DNA from: Psychroflexus tropicus DSM 15496
GTDB taxonomy: Bacteria; Bacteroidota; Bacteroidia; Flavobacteriales; Flavobacteriaceae
DNA length: 64,000 bases
Direction: 5' to 3'
Assembly (NCBI RefSeq): GCF_000378765.1
Contig: NZ_KB905343.1
Location: 190,914 to 254,913, forward strand
Part shown: positions 26,715 through 35,146 of the stretch, in pieces
How positions within the stretch are numbered: the first letter of the stretch is position 1
Layout of the letters: every line of letters starts with the position of its first letter
Program-made: the position numbers and the translations under genes
Notes under the pieces: generated by a model
Seen by the model: only the letters and a program-made list of their open reading frames with translations
The model's database searches: none
Told to the model about the DNA's origin: nothing

Positions 26715-27056
26715 CTAAAGTATGTTTTTAATCTTTTCAGGAGGTCGACCTATTACCGCTTTATCATTGTTAATAACAATAGGTCTTTCAATCAGCTTTG
26801 GAAATTGATGAAGGGCCTCAATGATCTCTTCATCAGATAGCGATTTACCTTTGAATTGATCTTTCCAAACTTTCTCCTGAGTTCTCACCAGCTCTGCTGG
26901 TGATATGTCGAGCTTAGTTATTAAAGATTGAAGCTCGTTTTTTGTTGGTATATCATCAAGGTATTTTTTGATTTCAAAATCCTGACCTGACTCCTCTAAA
27001 ATAGCCAAACCTTCTCTGGATTTTTTGCAACGTGGATTGTGGTATATTTCAATCAT
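26715..27056 (-). CDS. ArsC/Spx-family thioredoxin-fold protein
   Basis: The 113-residue product begins MIEIYHNPRCKKSREGLAIL, which has the family's single catalytic cysteine in PRCKKSR, and ends with the conserved basic block LIERPIVINNDKAVIGRPPE. This is the arsenate reductase (glutaredoxin-type) or YffB/Spx fold. Family members reduce arsenate via glutathione or glutaredoxin, or have regulatory roles. No arsenic genes are nearby, so an arsenate role is uncertain. Its ATG overlaps the prfB stop by 4 nt (ATGA), indicating translational coupling. Confidence 0.85.
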   Translation of the reverse strand: MIEIYHNPRCKKSREGLAILEESGQDFEIKKYLDDIPTKNELQSLITKLDISPAELVRTQEKVWKDQFKGKSLSDEEIIEALHQFPKLIERPIVINNDKAVIGRPPEKIKNIL

Positions 27057-28160
27057 AAACTATCGGTTTCTTTTTTCTGTCCGCTACTCATTAAATAAGT
27101 TTTTAAGAAGGAGTCGATATGCCCATTCATCACATCATCTACATTACCGCTTTCATGGCCTGTTCTCACATCCTTTACTAGTTTGTAAGGATGCATTACG
27201 TAATTTCTGATTTGCGATCCCCATTCTATACTTTTCTTTTCCGATTCAATTTCAGACCGGGCAGCTTGTTGTTTTTGGAGTTCGATCTCATACAGCTGAG
27301 ATTTTAGCATTTTCATCGCCTTTTCCCTGTTTTCCAATTGGGATCTGGTTTCCGAATTATGGATGACGATACCACTAGGATGGTGGGTTAAAATGGCTTT
27401 GGTTTCTACTTTGTTTACATTTTGGCCGCCGGCGCCTCCAGACCTTGCAAAGTCCCAACTAATTTCAGACGGGTTGATGTCTATTTCAATCGTATCGTCG
27501 ACCAAAGGATAAACGTATACGGAAGCAAAAGAAGTATGTCGTTTGGCATTGCTGTCAAATGGAGAGATTCTCACCAAGCGATGCACCCCATTTTCTCCTT
27601 TGAGCCAGCCAAAGGCATAATCCCCTTCAATTTCTAAAGTGACTGTTTTAATACCTGCGACATCTCCAGATTGGTGGTTGAGTTCTCTTATTTTAAAGCC
27701 TTTGCGTTCTGCCCACATTACGTACATTCTCATCAGCATTTCTGCCCAGTCACAGCTTTCGGTACCACCTGCACCAGCGGTGATTTGAAGAATGGCCGTT
27801 AAAGGATCACTTTCCTCAGACAGCATATTTTTAAATTCGAGATCTTCAATGAGGTCAAGAGCTTCAGTGTATTTGGTCTGCAACTCTTCTTCGGAGACAT
27901 CGCCCTCTTCGTAAAATTCATAGAGAACGCTTAGATCTTCTACTCGTTGTTTGGCTTCGTCGAAGCTTTTGATCCATTGCTTCTCATTGTTAATAGTCTG
28001 CATTAGTTTTTGGGCTTCTTGCGGCTTATCCCAAAAATCTGGTGCAAAGGTTTTTTCTTCTTCGTTGGAAACTTTTACGCGCTTAGCATCTAAGTCAAAG
28101 ATACTGGTTTAAGGAAGTGATGCGTTCGTTGATGGTCTTTATTGAATCTGAATTGATCAT
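27053..28160 (-). CDS. prfB: Peptide chain release factor 2, with programmed +1 frameshift
   Basis: RF2 terminates translation at UGA and UAA. The downstream frame holds the peptidyl-hydrolysis motif GGAGGQNVNK and TAGAGGTESCDWAEMLMRMY. Read alone it would start at an internal ATG (28003) and lack about 50 residues. Upstream, ATG at 28160 opens a 21-codon frame ending in CTT TGA C (TGA opposite 28095-28097). Skipping one base after CTT continues as DLDAKRVKVSNEEEKTF into the main frame and gives 368 residues, the normal RF2 length. The CTTTGAC slip site is identical to the E. coli one, preceded by TAT, so RF2 autoregulates by reading its own UGA. No AGGGGG-like element precedes the slip site. 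Confidence 0.95.
28095..28100 (-). promoter_or_regulatory. prfB +1 frameshift site CTTTGA
   Basis: The minus strand reads TATCTTTGAC at the junction. When RF2 is scarce the ribosome pauses at the UGA and slips forward one base from CUU to UUU. Codon 22 is the in-frame stop. Confidence 0.92.
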
Positions 28161-28174
28161 GGTCGTATTTTTGT

Positions 28175-28205
28175 CAAATTTAAAAATTATAACTATCGCC
28201 ATCAA
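28175..28205 (-). promoter_or_regulatory. Promoter of the prfB operon
   Basis: TAAATTTG on the minus strand (opposite 28175-28182) with TTG (opposite 28203-28205) 20 nt upstream fits the Bacteroidota consensus; the prfB ATG is at 28160. Confidence 0.6.
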
Positions 28206-28241
28206 TCTTATTATGTTTATTTTCGAATAAAAAGTATAGAA

Positions 28242-29261
28242 ATGAAAATTGATTTACGCAGTGATACCGTAACTAAGCCAACTAAAGACATGCTGGAGTA
28301 TATGATGAATGCTGAAGTTGGTGATGATGTGTACAAAGAAGATACCTCTGTGAATCAGCTAGAAAGCTATTTAGCAGATCTATTTGGTATGGATGCTGCT
28401 CTATATTTCCCTACCGGATCGATGTCCAATCAGGCAGCAATCAAGCTACATACACAGCCCGGAGAACAATTGATTTGTGACAAATGGGCTCATGTTTATA
28501 ATTATGAAGGGGGAGGTGCATCCTTCAATAGTGGTGTGTCCTGTAAACTGGTAGACGGAGATAAAGGGAAAATCACGGCTCAGCTGGTAGAAGAAGCCAT
28601 TAATCCGCCAGATTTTTACCATAGTCCGCTTACTTCATTAGTATGTTTGGAAAATACAACCAACAAAGGGGGTGGTGCCTGTTATGATTTAGAAACCATC
28701 CGTTCTATAAGAGCGGTCTGTGATAAACATGGATTAGGTCTTCATTTGGATGGCGCAAGATTATATAATGCTATTGTAGCTCATAACCACGATCCAAAAG
28801 ACTTTGGTAAAGAGTTTGATACCATCTCCTTGTGTCTGTCCAAAGGACTTGGAGCACCCATGGGCACTGTTTTGATGGGCAATCATGATCTTATGAAAGG
28901 AGCAATGCGTGTGAGAAAAGTTTTGGGTGGAGGCATGCGTCAAGTAGGCTACATGGCTGCCGGAGCTTATTATGCTTTACATCACCATGTGGATAGGATT
29001 AAAATCGACCATGAGCGAGCTAAAGACATTGAAAAGACTTTAAATGAGCACCCACTCATCAAAGCAGTCGATCACGTGGAAACCAACATTGTGATTTTTT
29101 ATTTACAACCCCACCTGGATGAAATTAAATTTATGCGAGATTTGGAAGAAAAAGGAATTCGAATTAGTAATATGGGGAATGGAAAGATGCGATTGGTCAC
29201 ACATCTCGATTATACCGAAGATCAGCATAATTTCTTTCTGGAGACTTTGAAGTCTTTATAA
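28242..29261 (+). CDS. Low-specificity L-threonine aldolase
   Basis: This PLP enzyme cleaves L-threonine or allo-threonine to glycine and acetaldehyde. The 339 residues begin with the family phrase MKIDLRSDTVTKPTKDML and GDDVYKEDTSVNQLE; the PLP lysine is in LCLSKGLGAPMGTVL, and GLHLDGARLYNA is the aspartate loop that holds the pyridine nitrogen. It is divergent from prfB, with about 80 nt between the starts, and ends in a terminator. glyA lies 4.5 kb away but is not in the same operon. Confidence 0.92.
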   Translation: MKIDLRSDTVTKPTKDMLEYMMNAEVGDDVYKEDTSVNQLESYLADLFGMDAALYFPTGSMSNQAAIKLHTQPGEQLICDKWAHVYNYEGGGASFNSGVSCKLVDGDKGKITAQLVEEAINPPDFYHSPLTSLVCLENTTNKGGGACYDLETIRSIRAVCDKHGLGLHLDGARLYNAIVAHNHDPKDFGKEFDTISLCLSKGLGAPMGTVLMGNHDLMKGAMRVRKVLGGGMRQVGYMAAGAYYALHHHVDRIKIDHERAKDIEKTLNEHPLIKAVDHVETNIVIFYLQPHLDEIKFMRDLEEKGIRISNMGNGKMRLVTHLDYTEDQHNFFLETLKSL

Positions 29262-29263
29262 AG

Positions 29264-29298
29264 GAAAAAAGCTGACTCGATTAAGGGTCAGCTTTTTT
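29264..29298 (+). terminator. Intrinsic terminator after threonine aldolase
   Basis: AAAAAAGCTGAC pairs with GTCAGCTTTTTT. The flanking A and T runs mean it may also stop transcription of the converging talC-like gene. Confidence 0.85.
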
Positions 29299-29319
29299 AA
29301 AATATCAAAATACTTTTTT

Positions 29320-29973
29320 CTAATTATTCTTATTATAATCTGCTAGAAACTTTTCTAATCCGCTGTCGGTTAAAGGGTGTTTTAATAATCCTTCGATTGA
29401 AGATAATGGACCGGTCATTACATCTGCTCCAATTTTTGCACAATCGATCACATGCATGGTATGCCTTACGGAAGCAGCTAAGATTTGAGTCTCGAACATA
29501 TAATTATCATACACCAATCTAATTTCTTCAATTAAGTTCAGTCCATCTGTAGAAATATCATCCAGCCTACCGATGAATGGCGACACATAAGTAGCCCCTG
29601 CTTTAGCAGCTAGAAGGGCCTGACCAACGGAAAATACAAGCGTACAGTTAGTTCTAATTCCTTTTTCAGAAAAATATTTGATGGCTTTTACTCCTTCTTT
29701 AATCATAGGGACTTTCACAACAATTTGGTCATGAAGCTCTGCTAATGCTTCTCCTTCTTTCACTATACCTTCAAAATCTGTAGATATGACTTCAGCACTT
29801 ACGTCTCCATCCACAATCTCGCAGATTTTAATGTAGTGATTCTTGATATTCTCCTCGCCAGTAATGCCTTCTTTAGCCATTAAGGATGGATTAGTAGTTA
29901 CGCCGTCCAAGATGCCAAGATCCTGAGCTTCTTTAATTTGGTCGATATTAGCTGTGTCGATAAAAAATTTCAT
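29320..29973 (-). CDS. Transaldolase-like fructose-6-phosphate aldolase
   Basis: A 217-residue short-type transaldolase (TalC/Fsa group). It begins [20 protein letters not shown], has the [14 protein letters not shown] phosphate loop, the Schiff-base lysine in [13 protein letters not shown], and [20 protein letters not shown] with SPFIGRLDD. The group contains true transaldolases of the pentose phosphate pathway and fructose-6-phosphate aldolases; the sequence alone does not separate them. Its promoter overlaps the end of the upstream SDR gene, so it can be transcribed independently. Confidence 0.9.
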   Translation of the reverse strand: MKFFIDTANIDQIKEAQDLGILDGVTTNPSLMAKEGITGEENIKNHYIKICEIVDGDVSAEVISTDFEGIVKEGEALAELHDQIVVKVPMIKEGVKAIKYFSEKGIRTNCTLVFSVGQALLAAKAGATYVSPFIGRLDDISTDGLNLIEEIRLVYDNYMFETQILAASVRHTMHVIDCAKIGADVMTGPLSSIEGLLKHPLTDSGLEKFLADYNKNN

Positions 29974-29991
29974 AGGTATTTGTTTTTATTA

Positions 29992-30023
29992 CAAATTTAC
30001 AGTTTATAGTGTTTCAGGAGCAA
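29992..30023 (-). promoter_or_regulatory. Promoter of the talC-like gene
   Basis: TAAATTTG (opposite 29992-29999) with TTG (opposite 30021-30023) 21 nt upstream. It overlaps the stop of the SDR gene. Confidence 0.5.
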
Positions 30024-30800
30024 TCTTTCAAAAACTTTATCAGGTAAGATGTGTTTTAAGAATACGGAGATCTTTTGCGTAAAATCTCCAACTTTATAAT
30101 GAATTTTAGGATTTGAGTTTTGCATGATCGCGAATACACTTTTAGCCATCAAGTTAGGGTCCTTGCCTTCATCTACATGTTCATCCATCAGTTTAAGACT
30201 TTCTTCGTAGACTTCTTTATAAGGCGAATGGTCTTGAATAGGGGCATGGTATCGGCCTGCAGCAATATTGGTGGCAAAATCACCTGGCGCCACGTTGGTC
30301 ATTTTTATTCCAAAGGCTTTTAGTTCCATTCGGTAGGCTTCAGTAGAAAGCTCTAATGCTCCTTTAGAAGCTGAATAGAATCCTCGAAATGGTAAGCCCA
30401 TGTAGCCAGCAATAGAGGTGATATTGATGATGAATCCTGATTTTTGAGTTCGCATGTAAGGCAACACAGCGTTAATAACTCGTAATGGTCCAAAGTAATT
30501 GGTTTCAAACACCTTTTTTTGCTCGTCTTCTGGTATTTCTTCCATCGGGCCTGTAATGCCTGCGCCTGCATTGTTGATTAAGAAATCGATTCTACCTTCT
30601 ATTTCTATAAGCTGGTTAACGGCAGAATTTACACTTTCAGTCTTAGTGACGTCTAAGGTGAGAAAATGAATTCCATTTAGTCTTTCATGCTTGGGATTCC
30701 TGGAGGTTCCGTATACTTTATAGTTCTGTGTAGCTAAATATTCCCCAATAGACTTTCCAATGCCTGAGGAGGCTCCAGTAATCAAAACGACTTGCTGCAT
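29997..30800 (-). CDS. Short-chain dehydrogenase/reductase (classical SDR)
   Basis: A 267-residue Rossmann oxidoreductase. The cofactor glycine motif is TGASSGIGKSI, the structural NNAG is present in FLINNAGAGITG, and the catalytic Tyr-Lys pair is YSASKGALELS preceded by the serine in NITSIAGYM. The Arg in GTSRNPKHE after the second strand suggests NADP preference. Substrate is unknown. Its C-terminus is longer and more hydrophobic (KISVFLKHILPDKVFERLLL) than FabG-type enzymes, which argues against fatty-acid synthesis. Confidence 0.88.
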   Translation of the reverse strand: MQQVVLITGASSGIGKSIGEYLATQNYKVYGTSRNPKHERLNGIHFLTLDVTKTESVNSAVNQLIEIEGRIDFLINNAGAGITGPMEEIPEDEQKKVFETNYFGPLRVINAVLPYMRTQKSGFIINITSIAGYMGLPFRGFYSASKGALELSTEAYRMELKAFGIKMTNVAPGDFATNIAAGRYHAPIQDHSPYKEVYEESLKLMDEHVDEGKDPNLMAKSVFAIMQNSNPKIHYKVGDFTQKISVFLKHILPDKVFERLLLKHYKL

Positions 30801-30869
30801 GAATAATTCAATTTGCGCAAATATCTAACTAATCGGTAGAAGAAAAAAATGGAAGAAAATATTGGGAAT

Positions 30870-30970
30870 AAAAAAAGGCAAGCGACCTACATCACACCGC
30901 TACGACCATCTACCCTTGCTGCGTTCCCGCCCTGGGGGATTCGACAGGAGCTGGTTGTGTAGGACTTGCC
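30870..30970 (-). ncRNA. ffs: Signal recognition particle RNA, small bacterial type
   Basis: The minus strand reads GGCAAGTCCTAC ... CCTGTCGAATCC, then GGCGGGAACGCAGCAAGGGT, which is the highly conserved Ffh-binding loop of 4.5S RNA. The ends pair (GGCAAG with CTTGCC, 30877-30882 and 30965-30970) into the long hairpin of about 94 nt, followed by a U tract (A run 30870-30876 on the plus strand). It is the RNA scaffold of SRP that targets membrane proteins to SecYEG. A strong promoter lies directly upstream. Confidence 0.95.
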
Positions 30971-30975
30971 GACTG

Positions 30976-31005
30976 CAAATATACAATCTTATTTAAAGTC
31001 AACAA
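30976..31005 (-). promoter_or_regulatory. Promoter of the SRP RNA
   Basis: TATATTTG (opposite 30976-30983) with TTG (opposite 31003-31005) 19 nt upstream is a perfect match to the Bacteroidota housekeeping consensus, and the RNA begins 6 nt downstream of the -7 element. It overlaps the region just before the glutaminyl cyclase gene. Confidence 0.7.
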
Positions 31006-31058
31006 GCTCTTTTTTGATCAAATTACCTATTTTTACTTTCAATTTGAATTATAAATTT

Positions 31059-32105
31059 ATGAGATTTTTCAACCCTTTGGTAGTCATATTTTTAAGTTTA
31101 ATTTTAATATCCTGTGACGAAGATCTCACCAAGGATTTTAAAATTTCACTGGATAAAAAGTCGACATCCTTTACCAACTCCGAAAGTATTTCAGGAAAGA
31201 TTAAGGCCTTAAAAGATCACGAGGTAACTTCAGTTGAAATTGAATTCCAGGACCAGGTCATTGCCTTAAGTGATGTGGGAGAAGCTTTCAATATTGATTT
31301 ATCAACATCCAAATTAGGTTATCATATAGTGCAGGTAAAACTTAAGGTTAATAGCGAACTGGTAAAGCTTTCTAAAAAAGTAAAGCTTCTAAATGATGAG
31401 GCTCCAGAACTGTATACTTACGAGATCGTTAACACGTATCCACACGATATTTTAGCTTACACACAAGGACTTGAATTTCATCAGGACACCCTTTACGAAA
31501 GTACAGGGCAACGCGGAGAATCTACGTTGAGAAAAGTCGATTACCAAACTGGAGAAATATTCAATAAAGTTAAGTTGGATGATTTTTATTTCGGTGAAGG
31601 TTTAACTATTCTAAAGGATAAAATTTACCAATTAACCTGGCAATCTCAGGAAGGTTTAATTTACGACCTTAACACTTTTGATTTAGAAGGTAAATTTGCT
31701 TATTCTGAAAGCAAAGAAGGCTGGGGATTATGCAATGATGGAATGCAGCTTTATAAAAGCGATGGAACAGATAAAATTTGGATTCTAAATGCTGAATCTC
31801 TTGAAGAGAAAAGTTTTATTCAACCAACTACCCACAAAACCGTTTTAAATCAAATGAATGAGTTGGAATGGGTTGAAGGTAAAATTTACGCTAATACTTA
31901 TCAAAAAGATGGCGTGGTGATCATCAACCCCAAAACAGGAGCTGTGGATGGAGTAGTGGACTTTAGAGGATTAAGGGATCAAGTAAAGCAACATTCGAGA
32001 CTGGATGTTTTAAACGGTATTGCCTATCATAAAGAAACTAAGCGCTTGTTTGTAACCGGTAAAAACTGGGATAAATTATTTGAAGTCAAACTGACAAAAA
32101 AATAA
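31059..32105 (+). CDS. Glutaminyl-peptide cyclotransferase, lipoprotein
   Basis: The product (348 residues) has a lipoprotein signal (LVVIFLSLILISCDED). From about residue 110 it is a five-bladed beta-propeller of the plant/bacterial glutaminyl cyclase type: TYPHDILAYTQGLEF, YESTGQRGESTLRKVD, FGEGLTILKDKIYQLTWQ, GWGLCNDGMQLYKSDG, LNQMNELEWVEGKIYAN and LNGIAYH. The enzyme converts N-terminal glutamine of exported peptides to pyroglutamate. The first 90 residues are an Ig-like beta domain. I take the ATG at 31059; a longer frame from 30966 would start inside the SRP RNA promoter. Confidence 0.88.
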   Translation: MRFFNPLVVIFLSLILISCDEDLTKDFKISLDKKSTSFTNSESISGKIKALKDHEVTSVEIEFQDQVIALSDVGEAFNIDLSTSKLGYHIVQVKLKVNSELVKLSKKVKLLNDEAPELYTYEIVNTYPHDILAYTQGLEFHQDTLYESTGQRGESTLRKVDYQTGEIFNKVKLDDFYFGEGLTILKDKIYQLTWQSQEGLIYDLNTFDLEGKFAYSESKEGWGLCNDGMQLYKSDGTDKIWILNAESLEEKSFIQPTTHKTVLNQMNELEWVEGKIYANTYQKDGVVIINPKTGAVDGVVDFRGLRDQVKQHSRLDVLNGIAYHKETKRLFVTGKNWDKLFEVKLTKK

Positions 32106-32141
32106 AAAATTTTAAAATTCGTTTCGAACTAATAACATTTT

Positions 32142-33689
32142 ATGAAACAGTTTCTTTTACTCTTATCTCTTATCAGCCTGATAAGCTTCTCTTCCTGTCG
32201 GGATGACTTTGAATCCGAACTTAGCTTTGGTGAACTAGAATTTTCTCAAGATACAGTTTATCTGGATACAGTATTTACCAATATCGGTTCAAGCACCTAC
32301 AGTTTTAAAGTCTATAACCGCAGCGATAGGGATATAATCATTCCAAGGGTAGAATTGAATGCGGGTGAAAGTTCAAACTTTAGATTGAATGTGGATGGTA
32401 TCGCAGGAAAATCGATTTCAGACGTTAATATTTTAGCAAAAGACAGCATTTTTGTCTTTGTAGAAGTCACAGCAGACATTGATGAGCTTTCTCAAAATGA
32501 CTTATCGTTTTTGTACACCGACCAAATCAATTTTGATGCTGGGGATAATCTACAGAAGGTGGAGTTGGTGACTTTGGTTCAGGATGCAAATTTTTTATTC
32601 CCAGAACGCTTTGAAGACGGTTCTACCGAGACCTTAAGTTTAGGTTTGAACGAAGATGGAGAGGAGATCCAAATCGATGGATTTATTTTAGACCCAGAGC
32701 ACTTAACGTTTACCAACGAAAAACCCTACGTCATCTATGGTTTTGCAGGAGTTCCATCTGGTGAAACCTTGTCTATAGAAGCTGGAGCCAGAGTGCATTT
32801 TCACGATAATAGCGGCATTATAGCAGCAAGTGGCGCTTCGGTTCAAGCTATAGGTGGCTTAAGCAGTGATCCTGAGCTTCTGGAAAATGAAATTATTTTT
32901 GAAGGCGACAGGCTCGAACCTGGTTTTGCTGAGGTTCCAGGCCAGTGGGCAGCCATATGGTTAACTGAAGGAAGCACTAATCATATATTTAATCATGTAA
33001 CGATTAAAAACTCTACAGTTGGTATTTTGATGGATTCCAATGATGGAAGTGGTCAACCCACTTTGACTCTTAGAAACACTCAAATTTATAATTCAGCTAA
33101 TGTGGGCTTACTAGCTAGAACTGGTTTTGTAGAGGGAGAAAACTTGGTGATAAATAATAGTGGTCAAGCATCGCTGAATTTATCTCTGGGGGGACGTTAT
33201 AATTTTAAGCACTCTACCTTTGCTAATTACTGGGACAATGGTTTTAGACAATTTCCGGCGGTTCTGATTGAAAACAATCTAGAGTCCGGCGAAACTCTTT
33301 TTGTGGCCGATCTACTTGAGGCTAATTTCAGTAATTGTATCATTTATGGAAATGAAAATATTGAATTGCTATTCAATAGAGTAGAGGAAGCTGCTTTTAA
33401 CTACAAATTCGATAATTGTTTGATCCGATTCAATGATTTTAATAATCGATTTGTGGATGATGAGCTATATGATTTTGAAGACCCTGTTATTTTTGAAAAT
33501 ATAGTTCTCAATGAAATGCCTCAATTTCTAAATCCAGACTCAAATCAACTTATTATCAGAAATGACTCCCCAGCTAATGCAATAGGCAATCCAACTACAG
33601 CTGGCCAGGTACCTTCAGATATTTTGGGTGTCAATCGGACTCAAAATCCAGACCTCGGTGCCTATCAAAGCATTCAATTTGAAGACTAA
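32142..33689 (+). CDS. Right-handed beta-helix lipoprotein
   Basis: A 515-residue surface or periplasmic lipoprotein; the signal ends LISFSSCRDD. Residues about 25-150 resemble an Ig-like fold found before helices in this phylum (ELEFSQDTVYLDTVFTNIGS). The second half has parallel beta-helix repeats with TIKNSTVGILMDSN and LTLRNTQIYNSANVGLLA. It ends LGVNRTQNPDLGAYQ, the common PbH1 capping phrase. No lyase catalytic residues are recognisable, so binding or structural role is likelier than pectin/alginate cleavage. It follows the glutaminyl cyclase gene with 36 nt and is probably co-transcribed. Confidence 0.82.
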   Translation: MKQFLLLLSLISLISFSSCRDDFESELSFGELEFSQDTVYLDTVFTNIGSSTYSFKVYNRSDRDIIIPRVELNAGESSNFRLNVDGIAGKSISDVNILAKDSIFVFVEVTADIDELSQNDLSFLYTDQINFDAGDNLQKVELVTLVQDANFLFPERFEDGSTETLSLGLNEDGEEIQIDGFILDPEHLTFTNEKPYVIYGFAGVPSGETLSIEAGARVHFHDNSGIIAASGASVQAIGGLSSDPELLENEIIFEGDRLEPGFAEVPGQWAAIWLTEGSTNHIFNHVTIKNSTVGILMDSNDGSGQPTLTLRNTQIYNSANVGLLARTGFVEGENLVINNSGQASLNLSLGGRYNFKHSTFANYWDNGFRQFPAVLIENNLESGETLFVADLLEANFSNCIIYGNENIELLFNRVEEAAFNYKFDNCLIRFNDFNNRFVDDELYDFEDPVIFENIVLNEMPQFLNPDSNQLIIRNDSPANAIGNPTTAGQVPSDILGVNRTQNPDLGAYQSIQFED

Positions 33690-33691
33690 AA

Positions 33692-33715
33692 AAATCGCTC
33701 TTTTCAGAGCGATTT
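33692..33715. terminator. Terminator hairpin between the beta-helix lipoprotein gene and glyA
   Basis: AAATCGCTCT pairs with AGAGCGATTT around TTTC, just after the stop of the lipoprotein gene and before the converging glyA end. Confidence 0.75.
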
Positions 33716-33744
33716 AATATTCATTCAAATAGTTCAATTACTAT

Positions 33745-35028
33745 TTAGTATTTTACAATTTCAGCAAATAATGGTTTTTGACTCATCATCGTATGAACTT
33801 GTTCTTTTATAGCTTCAAGGCGAGATGAATCTTCAAAATTCATAATCACTTCGTCTATCAGATTGACAATTTGTTTCATTTCATCGGGCTGTAGACCTCT
33901 GGTGGTTATGGCTGGAGTTCCAATTCTAATGCCTGAGGTGACAAAAGGAGAACGATCATCAAAAGGAACCATATTCTTATTGACGGTGATTCCGGCAACC
34001 CCTAAAGCTTCTTCAGCTTGTTTGCCCGTAATGTTTTTATTTCTCAAGTCGATAAGCATCATGTGATTATCGGTACCGCCAGAAATGATTTTATAATCCT
34101 TCTCTATAAATGCGTTAGCCATAGCTGAAGCATTATCAATGACTAATTTTTGATAATCTACAAAGTCTTGAGTTAAAGCTTCTCCAAAGGCTACTGCTTT
34201 TGCCGCGATGATGTGTTCTAAAGGACCGCCTTGATTGCCAGGAAATACCGAACTATCCAACATGCTTGACATTTTCTTCAACTTTCCGTTCTTCAATTTC
34301 TCACCAAAAGGATTTTCGAAATCTTTACCCATCAAAATGATTCCTCCACGAGGACCTCGAATGGTTTTATGGGTCGTTGAGGTAACGATATGACAGTGAT
34401 CGACTGGACTTTGTAATAAACCAGCAGCAATAAGACCAGCAGGGTGAGCCATATCTGCCAGTAAAATGGCACCAACTTCATCTGCTATTTCTCGAAAGGT
34501 CTTGTAATCAATTTCTCTGGAATACGCAGAGGCACCAGCAATAATCATTTTGGGTTGCTCTTTATGAGCCACTTTTCTTACCATGTCATAATCGATCAAT
34601 CCTGTTTTTTCATCTACTCCGTAGAAAACAGGATCGTATAGTTTACCAGAAAAATTAACTGGAGAACCATGGGTGAGATGTCCACCATGAGATAGATCAA
34701 ATCCTAGAATTTTATCACCTGGCTTCAGACAGATTGAAAAAACAGCTGTGTTGGCCTGAGATCCAGAATGAGGCTGTACATTGGCATACTCAGCTCCAAA
34801 AAGCTGCTTTAAGCGTTCTCTGGCGAGATCTTCAATTTTATCAACAACCTCACAGCCTCCATAATATCGCTTTCCAGGATAACCTTCAGCGTATTTGTTT
34901 GTCAATACTGAACCTGCTGCGTCCATCACATCCTGACTAGCGAAATTCTCACTAGCAATTAATTCTAAGCCGTTTAGCTGACGGTTTTTTTCTTCTAGAA
35001 TCAAGTCTGAAATAGCCTTATCTTTCAT
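33745..35028 (-). CDS. glyA: Serine hydroxymethyltransferase
   Basis: GlyA transfers the hydroxymethyl group of serine to tetrahydrofolate, giving glycine and 5,10-methylene-THF. The 427-residue sequence has [20 protein letters not shown], the [15 protein letters not shown] substrate loop, the PLP lysine in [15 protein letters not shown] and GNQGGPLEH. It is standard in length and motif content. It is divergent from the fumarylacetoacetase gene. Confidence 0.96.
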   Translation of the reverse strand: MKDKAISDLILEEKNRQLNGLELIASENFASQDVMDAAGSVLTNKYAEGYPGKRYYGGCEVVDKIEDLARERLKQLFGAEYANVQPHSGSQANTAVFSICLKPGDKILGFDLSHGGHLTHGSPVNFSGKLYDPVFYGVDEKTGLIDYDMVRKVAHKEQPKMIIAGASAYSREIDYKTFREIADEVGAILLADMAHPAGLIAAGLLQSPVDHCHIVTSTTHKTIRGPRGGIILMGKDFENPFGEKLKNGKLKKMSSMLDSSVFPGNQGGPLEHIIAAKAVAFGEALTQDFVDYQKLVIDNASAMANAFIEKDYKIISGGTDNHMMLIDLRNKNITGKQAEEALGVAGITVNKNMVPFDDRSPFVTSGIRIGTPAITTRGLQPDEMKQIVNLIDEVIMNFEDSSRLEAIKEQVHTMMSQKPLFAEIVKY

Positions 35029-35055
35029 CGAGATAGTTTAAAGTTAAATATGTTT

Positions 35056-35063
35056 CAAATTTA
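35056..35063 (-). promoter_or_regulatory. -7 element TAAATTTG before glyA
   Basis: Matches TAnnTTTG on the minus strand, 27 nt upstream of the glyA ATG. No clear -33. Confidence 0.45.
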
Positions 35064-35095
35064 ATTATTTAGAATGGTTAATACACTTAATATAA

Positions 35096-35103
35096 TATAT
35101 TTG
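35096..35103 (+). promoter_or_regulatory. -7 element TATATTTG before fumarylacetoacetase
   Basis: Matches TAnnTTTG 43 nt before the ATG at 35147. No TTG is found at the usual -33 distance. Confidence 0.45.
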
Positions 35104-35146
35104 AAGGAAGTTTTAAGATTAATTTGAAATCACAAAACCTAATTCT

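Noticed and set aside
27053-28003. RF2 as an N-terminally truncated protein starting at 28003
   Set aside because: The missing part is encoded upstream in another frame joined by the CTTTGAC slip site, giving normal length. It is a programmed frameshift and not a truncation.
30966-31058. Upstream extension of the glutaminyl cyclase frame to 30966
   Set aside because: This stretch overlaps the SRP RNA and its promoter, has no signal-like features, and a good lipoprotein signal starts at 31059.
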